Source: Actinomycetota bacterium (GTDB taxonomy: Bacteria > Actinomycetota > Thermoleophilia > Gaiellales > Gaiellaceae). Taken from it: 34,543 nt of DNA. The notes under the pieces were generated by a model that did no database searches, was not told the DNA's origin, and saw only the letters and a program-made list of their open reading frames with translations. Of the stretch, positions 21,344-30,640 are shown piece after piece. Position 1 is the first letter of the stretch. Each line of letters begins with the position of its first letter. Both the position numbers and the translations under genes were made by a program. The DNA lies in NCBI GenBank assembly GCA_005885245.1, contig VAWR01000137.1, positions 1 to 34,543 of the forward strand, written 5' to 3'.

Positions 21344-23284
21344 TCACGTAACTCCGCCGATGCGCCGGAGGCCCTTCGTGCCCAGCCGCCCCACGTCTGT
21401 TGGCGCACAGGCGAGCAGGATCTGGCCGCCGGTGGCATCCTCGGGCAGCTCGACGTCCGCCTCGAGCCCGCTGTACTCCTCCGCCTCTCGCAGCGCCTGC
21501 ACCAACCCGGCGCCCGAGACGTCGTGGGCGAGCGTCAGCACCGGTGCAGCCTTCCAGACGTAGCGGACGAGTGCGGCCTCGGCCGCCAGGTCGAGCTCCC
21601 CCGGCGCGGTCGCGACCAGCACGACGTCGCCGGGGCGCCATGCTCCCGGGACGAAGCGGACGTCCGCCACGAGGCCGACGCAACCGACGACGGGCGTGGG
21701 TGGGATCGACCGGCCGTCGGTCTCGTTGTAGAGCGAGACGTTGCCCGAGACGACAGGGATCCCGAGGGCAGCTGCGGCATGGGCGATACCCTCGATCGCC
21801 CGTCCGAGCTCCCAGCCGATCTCGGGCTTCTCGGGATTGCCGAAGTTGAGGCAATCGGTGAGGGCGAGCGGCTCGCCGCCAGCGCAGGCGACGTTGCGCG
21901 CGGCGCCGAGGACTGCAAGCACGCCGGCGCGGTACGGATCGCGCTCCCCGGGGGGCGGTCCCTGCAGGGCCACGGCCAGGCCGCGCAGTGAGGGCCGGAG
22001 CCGCAGGACCGCGCCGTCGAGGCCGGGGCGGCGAACGGTGCGCGAGCCGACCAGCTGGTCGTATTGCTCGTAGATCCACGTCTTCGGCGACCTGTTGTGC
22101 GCCGAAACCGGAACGTTGGTCGTCAGCTGCGGCTCGCGAAGCACCTCGTAGCGCGGACATTCATCCGTGAGCAGAGCCGCACGAATCGCGCCGACCGGCT
22201 CGTCGTCGAAGAACGCACGCAACTCGCCTGTGTCGGTGACCTCGCCGATCGTCGTGCACGGGAGCTCCCACCTCGCGCACACGCGCTGGACCGCGTCGAG
22301 CATCTGAGGACGGACGACCGCGACCATGCGCTCCTGGGACTCCGAGATCATGATCTCCCACGGCTCCAGCTCGACCTCCCGAACCGGTACGCGGTCGAGC
22401 TGGACATCGATGCCCGCACCGTCGCGCGCCATCTCGGCGAGCGCCGAGGCGAGCCCGGCGGCCCCGCAGTCCTGTAAGGACTCGACGAGGCCGCCGTCGA
22501 CGAGCTCAAGCGATGCCTCGATCAGCTTCTTGCCCGTGAACGGATCGCCGATCTGCACGGAGGGGCGCTTGTCGGGATCGTCTTCGCCGAGCTCCGCGCT
22601 CGCGAGCACGGAGGCGCCGCCGATTCCGTCTCGTCCGGTCGGCGCGCCGTACAGGACGACGCGCGCGCCGATCGCGGTCGCGCGCGCTCGCTTTACCCGG
22701 TCCGCCGGGACGAGGCCGACGCACATCGCGTTGACGAGGCAGTTGTCGCGATAGGCCTCGTCGAAGACGGCCTCGCCGCCGACCGTTGCGACGCCGACGC
22801 TGTTTCCGTAGTGCCCGATGCCTGCGACCGCCCGGTCGAAGTGATGATCCGGCGCGGCGAAGCGGAGGCCGTCGAGGATCGCAATGGGTCGCGCGCCCAT
22901 CGCGACTATGTCGCGCAGGATCCCGCCGACTCCGGTCGCAGCGCCCTGGAAAGGCTCGACCGCCGAGGGGTGGTTGTGCGATTCGACCTTGAAGGCCACG
23001 GCCTCGCCCTCGCCGAGGTCGATGACCCCCGCATTCTCACCTGGGCCCTGCAAAACGTGTTTCCCCTCTGAAGGCAGTCGTTTCAGGAGGAGGGCCGAAT
23101 GCTTATAGCCGCAATGTTCCGACCAGAGCAGCGAGAAGACCGCGAGCTCGAAGTCGTTCGGCTCGCGTGCGAGCAGCTCGCGAATCCGGTCGAGCTCCTC
23201 GTCGGTCAACCCCAGCGCACGGTGGAGCGGCTGTTCCGGCGCGACCTGCGTCAAGGGCTCGAGTCTACCCGGGGCAGAAGACAC
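21344..23284 (-). CDS. purL: Phosphoribosylformylglycinamidine synthase subunit PurL (small type)
   Basis: This 646-residue protein is the ATP-dependent amidation subunit that converts FGAR to FGAM with ammonia from PurQ. Landmarks are LWSEHCGYKHSALLLKRLP near residue 52, KVESHNHPSAVEPFQGAATGVGGILRD near 98-125, LQDCGAAGLASALAEMA, LTDCLNFGNPEKPEI and TLAHDVSGAGLVQAL. Relatives have about 720-760 residues. The difference lies mostly at the C-terminus, which ends soon after ACAPTDVGRLGTKGLRRIGGVT. PurQ and PurS, its usual partners, are not in this window. The GTG at 23284 is the annotated start. TTG at 23254, just before TQVAPEQPLHRALGL, is a real alternative. Confidence 0.93.
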   Translation of the reverse strand: MSSAPGRLEPLTQVAPEQPLHRALGLTDEELDRIRELLAREPNDFELAVFSLLWSEHCGYKHSALLLKRLPSEGKHVLQGPGENAGVIDLGEGEAVAFKVESHNHPSAVEPFQGAATGVGGILRDIVAMGARPIAILDGLRFAAPDHHFDRAVAGIGHYGNSVGVATVGGEAVFDEAYRDNCLVNAMCVGLVPADRVKRARATAIGARVVLYGAPTGRDGIGGASVLASAELGEDDPDKRPSVQIGDPFTGKKLIEASLELVDGGLVESLQDCGAAGLASALAEMARDGAGIDVQLDRVPVREVELEPWEIMISESQERMVAVVRPQMLDAVQRVCARWELPCTTIGEVTDTGELRAFFDDEPVGAIRAALLTDECPRYEVLREPQLTTNVPVSAHNRSPKTWIYEQYDQLVGSRTVRRPGLDGAVLRLRPSLRGLAVALQGPPPGERDPYRAGVLAVLGAARNVACAGGEPLALTDCLNFGNPEKPEIGWELGRAIEGIAHAAAALGIPVVSGNVSLYNETDGRSIPPTPVVGCVGLVADVRFVPGAWRPGDVVLVATAPGELDLAAEAALVRYVWKAAPVLTLAHDVSGAGLVQALREAEEYSGLEADVELPEDATGGQILLACAPTDVGRLGTKGLRRIGGVT

Positions 23285-23307
23285 GTCCCGGCTACGTTGT
23301 CCCTCCT

Positions 23308-24204
23308 GTGAGCCGCCGTCACCTCGTCATGCTGATCGCCCTGGCGGCCATCTGGGGCTCCTCCTTCCTGTTCATCAAGGTGGCAGTGAGGGAGCTGGCG
23401 CCCGGTGACGTGGTTTTCGGTCGGGTTCTCGTGGGAGTGCTTGCACTGCTGCCCGCGGTTCCCTTCACGGTCGGCTGGGGCCGGCTCGCCGCTGAGCTGC
23501 GGCGGCACGCGTTGCCCCTGATCATCCTCGGCGTCTGCAACGCGAGCGTGCCCTTCTGGCTGCTCGCCTGGAGCGAGAAGCGGCTCGACTCGGGACTCGC
23601 TGCCGTGCTTCAGGCGTCCACTCCGCTCTTCACCGCGCTCGTCGCGTTCGGCTTCAGCCGCAGCGACCGCGTCATCGGAGGGCGTCTGGTCGGCGTTCTC
23701 ATCGGGTTTCTCGGCGTCGTCTTGCTCGTCGGCGCCCAGCCGCGGGGAGACGTCTTGTCGGCGCTGGCAGTCCTCGGCAGCGCATTGTGCTACGCCGGCT
23801 CCGCGCTCTACGCCGGCGCCCGCCTGCGGGAGGCCTCGCCGATCGTGACATCGTTCGGCTCGCTCCTGATCGCGACGCTGACGACTCTTCCGCTTGGCGT
23901 CACGCAACTTCCGGACCACGTGCCCGGCTGGAAGGTGATCGGCTCGGTCGCGGCACTCGGCGCGCTCGGCCTCTCTGTTGCCTACCTCCTCTACTTCGGG
24001 CTGATCGCGGGCGCGGGCGCCTCATACGCCGTGCTCGTCACCTACCTCGTGCCGGCGCTCGCGCTCGGTTACGGCGCGACCTTCCTGGGCGAGAACGTGA
24101 CGGCCTCCGCGTTCGCAGGTTTGATGCTCATCCTGGCGGGGGTTGCACTCGGGACCGGCACGCTTCGTTTACCCCGGCGCGCGCCGGCTCCCGAGACGCC
24201 GTGA
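23308..24204 (+). CDS. EamA/DMT-family transporter
   Basis: This 298-residue membrane protein has ten predicted helices in two EamA repeats. The first repeat begins LVMLIALAAIWGSSFLFIKVAVREL and includes ALPLIILGVCNASVPFWLLAWSEKRLDSGLAAVLQASTPLFTALVA. The second begins SALAVLGSALCYAGSALYAG and ends in a helix before a basic, Pro-rich tail. These drug/metabolite transporters export amino acids or other metabolites. The substrate is not deducible. The GTG at 23308 is chosen so that a short basic segment precedes helix 1. There is no Shine-Dalgarno, so the mRNA may be leaderless. It is divergent from purL with only 23 bp between starts, and its stop overlaps the next start (GTGA). Confidence 0.87.
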   Translation: MSRRHLVMLIALAAIWGSSFLFIKVAVRELAPGDVVFGRVLVGVLALLPAVPFTVGWGRLAAELRRHALPLIILGVCNASVPFWLLAWSEKRLDSGLAAVLQASTPLFTALVAFGFSRSDRVIGGRLVGVLIGFLGVVLLVGAQPRGDVLSALAVLGSALCYAGSALYAGARLREASPIVTSFGSLLIATLTTLPLGVTQLPDHVPGWKVIGSVAALGALGLSVAYLLYFGLIAGAGASYAVLVTYLVPALALGYGATFLGENVTASAFAGLMLILAGVALGTGTLRLPRRAPAPETP

Positions 24205-25046
24205 TCTCGATCCGGCGGGCCCGGGCCGACGACCTCGACTTCCTGTTCGAGCTCGTGAACCACGCGGCGGTCGAGCCGTTTCTCGGAGGTCGTGGGGCCC
24301 GCGATCGCGACGCGCTCGCCCCAGAGCTCGAGCGCTCGGCCGCAGATCCGACGGGGTACGGGCGCTTCGTGATCGAGGTCGACGGCCGTTCCGCGGGCGT
24401 CATGGGCTTCGAGGTCGAGAACCGGCGCTCGCGGATCGCGCACCTCGAGCGGCTCGCGGTCCATCCCGCCTTCCGCGGACGGCATGTGTCCGACGAGGCG
24501 GCGCGCCTGCTCCAGCGGCACCTCATGGAGGATCTGGGCTATCACCGGCTGGAGCTCGAGATCTACGGGTTCAACGAGCGCGCGCAGCGTCACGCGGAAC
24601 GAGCCGGGTTCATTCGCGAGGGAGTGCGTCGTCGAGCCTACTGGCGGCACGGCGAATGGGCGGACGGCGTTCTCTACGCGCTGGTCAGGGAGGACCTGAG
24701 CGTGCCGGAGCCGCTCGTCCTGCTGCACGACTACGTGATGGTGCACAACGAGTGCGTACGCGTCGGCGACTGGCAGGCGCTCGGCGATTGGTTCGCCGAA
24801 GATGCCGAGCTCGAGTTCGCAGACCTTCCGGTCGGGCCGTTCGAAGGGCGCGCCGACATCACCGCGGCCTATGACGAACGACCTCCCGACGACGAGGTGG
24901 TGATCTTCGCAGCTCGAGAGGAGGAGGATCGGGTGGTTGCTTCCTACGGCTGGTTGCGCGAGCCGGGCAAGCAGGCGGGAAGGATGCTTCTCGATCCACG
25001 CAATCGAAAGATCCAGAGACTCGTCGTCACCTCCGAAGCGGACTAG
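24201..25046 (+). CDS. GNAT acetyltransferase fused to an NTF2/SnoaL-like domain
   Basis: This 281-residue protein has two domains. Residues 1-170 form a RimJ/RimL-type GNAT N-acetyltransferase (ISIRRARADDLDFLFELVNH, then VMGFEVENRRSRIAHLERLAVHPAFRGRHVSDEAARLLQRHL, then YGFNERAQRHAERAGFIREG). The acetyl-CoA loop reads RGRHVSDEAA, where relatives usually have Gly and Ala at the fourth and sixth positions (RGxGxA), so binding could be weakened. Residues about 170-281 form an NTF2/SnoaL-like cone (LLHDYVMVHNECVRVGDWQALGDWFAEDAELEFADLPVGPFEGRADITAAYDERPP). The start overlaps the EamA stop (GTGA, 24201-24204), so the two are coupled. The substrate is unknown. Confidence 0.85.
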   Translation: MISIRRARADDLDFLFELVNHAAVEPFLGGRGARDRDALAPELERSAADPTGYGRFVIEVDGRSAGVMGFEVENRRSRIAHLERLAVHPAFRGRHVSDEAARLLQRHLMEDLGYHRLELEIYGFNERAQRHAERAGFIREGVRRRAYWRHGEWADGVLYALVREDLSVPEPLVLLHDYVMVHNECVRVGDWQALGDWFAEDAELEFADLPVGPFEGRADITAAYDERPPDDEVVIFAAREEEDRVVASYGWLREPGKQAGRMLLDPRNRKIQRLVVTSEAD

Positions 25047-25057
25047 GCGTCCGCTTC
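25035..25057. terminator. Bidirectional hairpin terminator between convergent genes
   Basis: GAAGCGGAC (25035-25043) and GTCCGCTTC (25049-25057) are perfect 9-bp arms around the loop TAGGC (25044-25048). The loop contains the TAG of the GNAT-NTF2 gene, and the right arm overlaps the stop (TGA, 25056-25058) of the convergent ABC gene. The position is ideal for a shared terminator. There is no T-run. Confidence 0.6.
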
Positions 25058-26063
25058 AGGCGAGGATGCACGCCGCGCGATGCTCTGGTGTCTCCGCCTT
25101 GTGAGGGCGTCGGAGCAGCGGATCGTGGTCGCGACATTCCTCGATCGCTACGGGGCAACGCGGATGGAAGCGACAACCCGACGGGATTCGCACTGCGTCG
25201 GGCGTCTCGCCGCTCAGGATCTGCGGTCGCATCCGGTCACGCGGATCGCGGCGCGGGACCACGGAGAGCAGCGCCTTCGTGTAGGGGTGCTGCGGATTGC
25301 GGACGATCTCCCGCGCCGCTCCCTCCTCCACGATCCGGCCGAGGTACATGACCGCGATTCGATCGGCGAACCGCGCTGCCGTCGAAAGGTCGTGCGTGAT
25401 CATGAGGATGCCGAGGCCGCTCTCGCGTAGTCCGTTGAGGAGGTGGAGGACTCCGGCCCGCACCGAGACGTCCAGCATCGAAACCGGTTCGTCGGCGACG
25501 AGGAGTCGCGGCTCGAGCACGAGGCCGGCCGCGATGGCGACGCGTTGGCGTTGGCCCCCCGAGAGCTCGTGCGGAAAGCGGTCGAGGAAGAGCTCTGGCG
25601 GCGAGAGCTCGACACGTGCCAGCGCTGCCCGGACCCGCTCGGTGCGCTCCGCCTTGGAACCACCGAGGCCGTGGATCAACAGCGGCTCCTCCACGGTGGC
25701 TTGCACACGCAGCCTCGGATCGAGCGACTCGTAGGGATCCTGGTAGACGATCTGCATCCGTCGGCGCAACGGCCGCAGCGAGCGCGCGCCGAGCCGGGTG
25801 ATTTCCCGACCCTCGAATCGGATCGTCCCGGAGACCGCATCGACCAGCCGCAGCACCGCCTGGGCTGTCGTCGTCTTACCGCACCCGGATTCGCCGACGA
25901 GCGCCAGCAACTCGCCCGCCCGGACCGAGAGCGTCACGCCGTCGACCGCGTGCACGCTCTGTCTCGGTGTGCGCCTGACCGCCCCGATGAGCCCTCGCGC
26001 CACCGCATACTGGACCACGAGGTCCTCGACCTCGAGCAGCTGCCGATTGCCGTTGACGCTCAT
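25056..26063 (-). CDS. Peptide-type ABC importer, ATP-binding protein (OppF/DppF-like)
   Basis: This 335-residue ATPase is the last gene of the Opp/Dpp-type importer operon. It has Walker [11 protein letters not shown] near residue 54, signature LSGGQRQR, Walker B LLVADEP and the switch MITHDLST. The C-terminal oligo_HPY extension has [14 protein letters not shown] and a final Cys (HRAACILA), a four-Cys set that in some homologues binds a [4Fe-4S] cluster. The ATG at 26063 overlaps the stop of the preceding ATPase gene (ATGA, 26060-26063). It pairs with that ATPase as the heterodimeric nucleotide-binding unit. Confidence 0.92.
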   Translation of the reverse strand: MSVNGNRQLLEVEDLVVQYAVARGLIGAVRRTPRQSVHAVDGVTLSVRAGELLALVGESGCGKTTTAQAVLRLVDAVSGTIRFEGREITRLGARSLRPLRRRMQIVYQDPYESLDPRLRVQATVEEPLLIHGLGGSKAERTERVRAALARVELSPPELFLDRFPHELSGGQRQRVAIAAGLVLEPRLLVADEPVSMLDVSVRAGVLHLLNGLRESGLGILMITHDLSTAARFADRIAVMYLGRIVEEGAAREIVRNPQHPYTKALLSVVPRRDPRDRMRPQILSGETPDAVRIPSGCRFHPRCPVAIEECRDHDPLLRRPHKAETPEHRAACILA

Positions 26064-27037
26064 CGGGCAGCCTCTGCCGGGACGCCGTTCAGGTGGCAGG
26101 CCGCGGCGTGGCGATCGCCCACCGTCTGAAGACGCGGACGGAGCGAGGCGCAGGGGGAGAAAGCACTGTCGCACCGCGGTCGGAAGGGACAGCCGGCGAG
26201 CGGCCGGTCGAGGCGCGGCGGGGCTCCCGGAATCGACGCGACCTCGTCGCCCTCGCCGTCGAGATCTGGCGTCGCCGCGAACAGCAGACGCGAGTACGGG
26301 TGCCGAGGAGCGTGGAAGAGGTCGTCCACCGACCCACGCTCCACGATCTCGCCGGCATACATCACCGTCCCCTGGTCGCAGAGCTGCGCAACCACTGGCA
26401 GGTCGTGTGTCACGAGCAGCAGCGCAAGGCCGAAGTCGCGGCACAACGCGTCGAGTAGCTCGAGGATCTGCGCCTGCACCATGACGTCGAGCGCAGTCGT
26501 CGGTTCGTCTGCGATGAGAATCCTCGGCCTGCACGACAGCGCCATCGCGATCGCTGCGCGCTGCCGCATGCCGCCGGACAACTCGTGGGGGAAGCGTTCC
26601 CCTCGGCCGGCCGGGATGCCGACCGACTCGAGCAGCTCGCCGGCCTCCGCACGGGCCTGGGCACCCCTCGCTCGACCGTGGAGCTCGAGCGCCTCGACGA
26701 TCTGCGAGGCGACCGTCCGTACCGGATTCAGAGCGTTCATCGCTCCCTGGAAGACAATCGCGACGTCGACCCAGCGGTGGGGGCGAATCGTCGACTCGCC
26801 GCCGGCAAGGATGTCCTCGCCGTCCAGCAGCACGCGTCCTGCGACGCTTGCGCTCGGCGGGAGCAGGCCCATGACGGCGAGGGCGGTCGTGGTCTTGCCG
26901 CAGCCGGATTCGCCGACGAGCCCGAGCCGTTCCCCCGGCTCCACGGAGAGGGACACGCCCTGGACCGCGTGCAACTCGCCCCCGTCCTGGAGATCGAACC
27001 AGACGTGCAGGTCCTCGACTTCCAGCAGCCCGGTCAC
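26060..27037 (-). CDS. Peptide-type ABC importer, ATP-binding protein (OppD/DppD-like)
   Basis: This 325-residue ATPase carries Walker [11 protein letters not shown], signature LSGGMRQR, Walker B ILIADEP and the switch LVTHDLPV, plus the [21 protein letters not shown] segment diagnostic of OppD/DppD. The C-terminal domain has CPFRPRC, SPC and AAC cysteines, again the oligo_HPY four-Cys pattern. The start is GTG at 27037. Its GTGA overlaps the stop of the permease gene upstream. It would form a heterodimer with the OppF-like ATPase and bind the cytoplasmic loops of the two permeases. Confidence 0.92.
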   Translation of the reverse strand: MTGLLEVEDLHVWFDLQDGGELHAVQGVSLSVEPGERLGLVGESGCGKTTTALAVMGLLPPSASVAGRVLLDGEDILAGGESTIRPHRWVDVAIVFQGAMNALNPVRTVASQIVEALELHGRARGAQARAEAGELLESVGIPAGRGERFPHELSGGMRQRAAIAMALSCRPRILIADEPTTALDVMVQAQILELLDALCRDFGLALLLVTHDLPVVAQLCDQGTVMYAGEIVERGSVDDLFHAPRHPYSRLLFAATPDLDGEGDEVASIPGAPPRLDRPLAGCPFRPRCDSAFSPCASLRPRLQTVGDRHAAACHLNGVPAEAAR

Positions 27038-27990
27038 AACGACTCTGCACCGCGGCCGACGAGGGGGCGCAGCCTGAACGTGCGCGCCGAGAGATGGGCG
27101 ACGCGAAGCCGTGGGTTGAGCGCGTCCTCCAGCGCTCCCCCGACCAGGCTGCAGCTGAGGATGATCACCGCGACGAGAGCGCCGGGCGGCACGATCGCCC
27201 ACCAGGCGCCGGACGAGATCGCCGCGCGCTGGAATGCGTTCTCGATCACCTTGCCGAGCGAGATCCTGCTCGGGTCGCCGAGCCCGAGGAACGACAACGC
27301 CGTCTCGTCGAAGATCGCGACGGCAATGGTCAGCACGGTGTTGGCGATCAGCAACGGCGCTACCTGAGGAAGGACATGGCGAAGGACGATGCGCGTGTGG
27401 CCGGCGCCGAGGGACCGGGCGCGCTTCACGTAGACGCGCTCGCGCACGCTCTTGACCTGAGCGCGAATGACCCGGGCGGTGCTCGTCCAGAGGAGGATGC
27501 CGATGACGATCACGATGTGGAAGAGGCTCGGGCCCCAGATCGCTGCGACGACGATCATCAACGGCACGTCCGGAATCACGAGGAAGTAGTCCGTGATTCG
27601 CATGAGCACGACGTCCGTCTTGCCCCCGAAGTAGCCGGCCAGGACACCGATGGTGCCGCCGATCAGCATCGAGACGAGCGTTGCCGCAAAACCGACGACC
27701 AGGGAGATGCGTGCACCCCACATCAGCAGCGTCAGCATGTCGATGCCACCGTCGTCCAGTCCGAGCGGATGGCTCCACGACGGATGTCCGAAGACCGGTC
27801 CGACCCGCGTGTGCAGGCCGTAGGGCGCGACCCACGGCGCGAGCAGTGCGCCCACGATCACCAGCGACAGGAGAACGATGCCGATCGTGGCCGACGGCCG
27901 CCGGCGGATCGTCTGCCAGACGAAGCCGCCTCGTGAGCGAACCGGCTCGGGGTCGACGAGGAACCCGGGCTCGTTGAGCACGACGCTCAC
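27034..27990 (-). CDS. Peptide-type ABC importer, permease (OppC/DppC-like)
   Basis: This 318-residue permease has about six helices with an N-terminal OppC_N-type segment ([25 protein letters not shown]). The cytoplasmic EAA-type loop is [25 protein letters not shown] near residue 215. A periplasmic loop after helix 1 contains [26 protein letters not shown], as in OppC/DppC. The GTG at 27990 overlaps the OppB-like stop (GTGA), and its own stop overlaps the OppD-like start. The frame continues upstream only as a shadow of the OppB-like gene. Confidence 0.92.
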   Translation of the reverse strand: MSVVLNEPGFLVDPEPVRSRGGFVWQTIRRRPSATIGIVLLSLVIVGALLAPWVAPYGLHTRVGPVFGHPSWSHPLGLDDGGIDMLTLLMWGARISLVVGFAATLVSMLIGGTIGVLAGYFGGKTDVVLMRITDYFLVIPDVPLMIVVAAIWGPSLFHIVIVIGILLWTSTARVIRAQVKSVRERVYVKRARSLGAGHTRIVLRHVLPQVAPLLIANTVLTIAVAIFDETALSFLGLGDPSRISLGKVIENAFQRAAISSGAWWAIVPPGALVAVIILSCSLVGGALEDALNPRLRVAHLSARTFRLRPLVGRGAESL

Positions 27991-28949
27991 GTCGTGATCC
28001 TCGGATCGAGCTTGAAGTAGAGGAGGTCGGCGACGAGATTGAAGAAGACGACCGAGATGGTGAGGAGCAGAAAGGCGCCCTGGAGCATCGGGTAGTCGCG
28101 CTGCAGCACGGCGTCGTAGACCGCACGTCCGATGCCCGGCCACGAGAACACTGTCTCGATCAAGATCGCACCTGCCACGATGTAACCGAGCGACAGCGCG
28201 ACGAGCGTCGCGATCGGCAGCATCGCGTTCCGCAGGGCGTGCTTGCGCACGATCGCCCACGGCTTCAGGCCCTTGGCGCGTGCCGTCAGGATGTAGTCCT
28301 CTCCCAGGGTCTCGAGCATGGCCGAGCGGACGATCAGGGTGTATTCGCCGTAGAGGACGAGCCCGAGCGTCAGCGACGGGAGCACCATGTGGGACAGGAC
28401 GTCCTTGAGGTGCGTCCAGAACGAGGGATTGATGAGGAAGTCGTTCGCCATTCCGCCCGTCGGCAGCACACCGGTGAAGAGAATCACGAGCATGAGCCCG
28501 AGCCAGTGCGTCGGCATCGAGTAGAAGCCGAGCGCGGTCGTGACTGTCGCGCCTTCGAGCGCCGTGCCTCGGCGCCACGCGGCGATCACCCCGGTCAGCG
28601 TGCCGAAGACGATCGCGAAGACGGTGCCGAGCAGGACCATCGGGAGCGTGTTCTTGAGCGCCTCCCAGAGGTTATGCGAGACCGGCTGCTGGTTCTCGAA
28701 CGACACGCCGAGGTTGCCGTGGGCCAGCTGCTTGAGGTAGATGGCGTACTGAGCTCCCTTCGACTTGTCGAGCCCGAACTCGCGCTTCAGCGCCTCGCGG
28801 AGCTCCTGCGTGGCGTGGGGCACGCGCGAGAGATTCGAGATGGCGCTTCCCGGTGCGAGCCGGAACAGGGCGAAGTTGATCGTCACGGCGACGAACACCG
28901 TGATCACCGCGAAAGCGGTGCGCTTGATGACGTAGTCGGCGCCTCTCAT
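27987..28949 (-). CDS. Peptide-type ABC importer, permease (OppB/DppB-like)
   Basis: This 320-residue permease begins MRGADYVIKRTAFAVITVFVAVTINFALFRLAPGS. That is the first helix of OppB/DppB, followed by the LREALKREFGLDKS periplasmic segment and about five more helices. The EAA loop is YILTARAKGLKPWAIVRKHALRNAMLP near residue 235. It pairs with the OppC-like permease to form the membrane channel. The gap to the substrate-binding protein gene upstream is 31 bp. Confidence 0.92.
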   Translation of the reverse strand: MRGADYVIKRTAFAVITVFVAVTINFALFRLAPGSAISNLSRVPHATQELREALKREFGLDKSKGAQYAIYLKQLAHGNLGVSFENQQPVSHNLWEALKNTLPMVLLGTVFAIVFGTLTGVIAAWRRGTALEGATVTTALGFYSMPTHWLGLMLVILFTGVLPTGGMANDFLINPSFWTHLKDVLSHMVLPSLTLGLVLYGEYTLIVRSAMLETLGEDYILTARAKGLKPWAIVRKHALRNAMLPIATLVALSLGYIVAGAILIETVFSWPGIGRAVYDAVLQRDYPMLQGAFLLLTISVVFFNLVADLLYFKLDPRITT

Positions 28950-28980
28950 GTCCTCGCGCGGCGCGTCGGCGTGGCCGCCC

Positions 28981-30621
28981 CTACTTCTGGTGCACGCTCG
29001 TCAGGCTGAGAATCGACAGCTCGTTGAACGGCCCCTGAGGCGTATTGGTGAACCCGTCCCACTTGGAGCTGACCGCGCTGACGGCGTTGTCGTTCGCCAG
29101 CCAGATGTACGGCCGCTGGTCGTAGAGATACTTCTGCATCTTCCAGACGATCGCACGCCGCTTGTTCTGGTCCGGCGTCAGTTGCTGCTGCGCGTACATA
29201 CGGTCGTACCTCTTGTTGCAGTAGCCCGTGTCGCTCCAGCCACCGTATTGCGCACACGTCACGACCGAGAGCATGAAGTCCGGATCGATCAGCGAGGTCC
29301 AGTCCCACATCGCGAGGTCGAAGTTCAGGTACTTGCCGTTCGGCCCGGACATCAGGTCGAACGCGGCGCTCGAGTCGAGCGCCTTCTGCCGGAGCTGGAC
29401 GCCGATCTTCTTGAAGTCGGCCTGGATGATCTGGAACGTCCGCGGAATGCTGTGGACGTCGGTGGGCGCGATCACGTCGTACACCATCTTGTGTCCGTTC
29501 GCGACGCGGATCCCGCCTGAGCCGCGCTTGTAGCCCAGCTTGTCGAGGAGCTTGTTCGCGAGGCCGAGGTCGAAGGTTTCCGGTTTGAGTGAAGGGTTGT
29601 GCCAGCTGCCGGTCGGCGCCGGGACGATCGAGCTGGCGGGCTGCGCCGTTCCGAGGAAGACGACCTGGATGATCTGGGCTCGGTCGATGGAGTGCGCGAA
29701 CGCTTCCTTGAGCTTGAGGTTGAGAAGCTCTCGGTGCTTCTTCTTCTTCGGGTTCGAGTTGAAGATGAAGTCGGTCTGGTCGAGTCCTGGAACGTTGGAG
29801 ATCGTGAAGCCGGCGTTCTTCAGCGTCTTGATCGCGGTCGCCGGAACGGTCTCGATCGCGTCGATCTCATGGGCCTTGAGCGCGGAGATCATCGCATCGT
29901 CGTTCGAGAACATTCGCAGGCCGAACGTATCCACCTGCGGCTTCGTGCCCCAGTACGAGTCGTTCCGCTGGAACAGCGCGATCTCGTTCTTCTGGTACTT
30001 GACGAGTTTGAACGGGCCCGAGCCGACGATCGGCGCGCTGTTCGGGAACGTCTTCAGATCGGCGCCCTTGTGCCCCGTGTGCTTGCTCCAGATGTGCTTC
30101 GGCAGGATGAAGAACTGCTGGAACTGCCCGAGCACGTTCCCGGCGGCCTGCTTGTAGTGGACGATCAGCGTCGTCGGGTTCGGCGCCTCGGCCCGGATGA
30201 TGTGGGCGATCAGGCCCGCCACGTTCGCCGCTCCGCCGGTCTGGTACTTGATGTCCGTGTTGATCGTCCAGGCGGCGTCAGCCGCGGTCAAGGGCTTGCC
30301 GTCCGACCACTTCGCATTCGCGACGGTCTTGAAGGTCCAGGTCTTGCCGCCGTTCGAGGCTTTCCACGACTTCGCGAAGAAGGGTGCGAACCGGACGTTG
30401 GTCCTGTCGTACTGGACGAGTATCGGATAGATGTACTGAAAGGTGCTGTAGGCGTCCTGATTGAACGCGACATACGGGTTGAGCGAGTCGATGCCGGAGC
30501 TGCTCCCGACCCTGAACGTGCCTCCACTCTTCGAGCTCGAGCCGCCCGCCGTCGACGCGAACGCGACGACCGCGAGGGCGGCCATGCCGAGGATCAGTGC
30601 CGAGAGCCACCGCTTCTTCAT
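28981..30621 (-). CDS. Peptide-type ABC importer, substrate-binding protein (SBP family 5), no lipobox Cys
   Basis: This 546-residue SBP_bac_5 (OppA/DppA class) protein binds the imported ligand outside the membrane. The mature part has FRVGSSSGIDSLNPYVAFNQDAYST, then TWTFKTVANAKWSDGKPLTAADAAWT and SAPIVGSGPFKLVKYQKN, all typical of family 5. The signal peptide (MKKRWLSALILGMAALAVVAFASTAGGSSS) has no cysteine, so the usual lipoprotein anchor is absent and the protein may be freely secreted. Alternatively the uncleaved helix could anchor it. The Shine-Dalgarno AGGAGGAGGG is very strong, which suits the high dose needed for binding proteins. The S66 peptidase gene ends 19 bp upstream. Confidence 0.92.
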   Translation of the reverse strand: MKKRWLSALILGMAALAVVAFASTAGGSSSKSGGTFRVGSSSGIDSLNPYVAFNQDAYSTFQYIYPILVQYDRTNVRFAPFFAKSWKASNGGKTWTFKTVANAKWSDGKPLTAADAAWTINTDIKYQTGGAANVAGLIAHIIRAEAPNPTTLIVHYKQAAGNVLGQFQQFFILPKHIWSKHTGHKGADLKTFPNSAPIVGSGPFKLVKYQKNEIALFQRNDSYWGTKPQVDTFGLRMFSNDDAMISALKAHEIDAIETVPATAIKTLKNAGFTISNVPGLDQTDFIFNSNPKKKKHRELLNLKLKEAFAHSIDRAQIIQVVFLGTAQPASSIVPAPTGSWHNPSLKPETFDLGLANKLLDKLGYKRGSGGIRVANGHKMVYDVIAPTDVHSIPRTFQIIQADFKKIGVQLRQKALDSSAAFDLMSGPNGKYLNFDLAMWDWTSLIDPDFMLSVVTCAQYGGWSDTGYCNKRYDRMYAQQQLTPDQNKRRAIVWKMQKYLYDQRPYIWLANDNAVSAVSSKWDGFTNTPQGPFNELSILSLTSVHQK

Positions 30622-30625
30622 CCTG

Positions 30626-30635
30626 CCCTCCTCCT
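30626..30635 (-). promoter_or_regulatory. Strong ribosome-binding site of the substrate-binding protein gene
   Basis: The minus-strand AGGAGGAGGG at 30626-30635 lies four bases before the ATG at 30621. It is the clearest Shine-Dalgarno in the operon and is stronger than those of its partner genes, which rely on stop/start overlaps. It fixes the start and suggests raised translation of the binding protein. Confidence 0.7.
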
Positions 30636-30640
30636 GGAGC

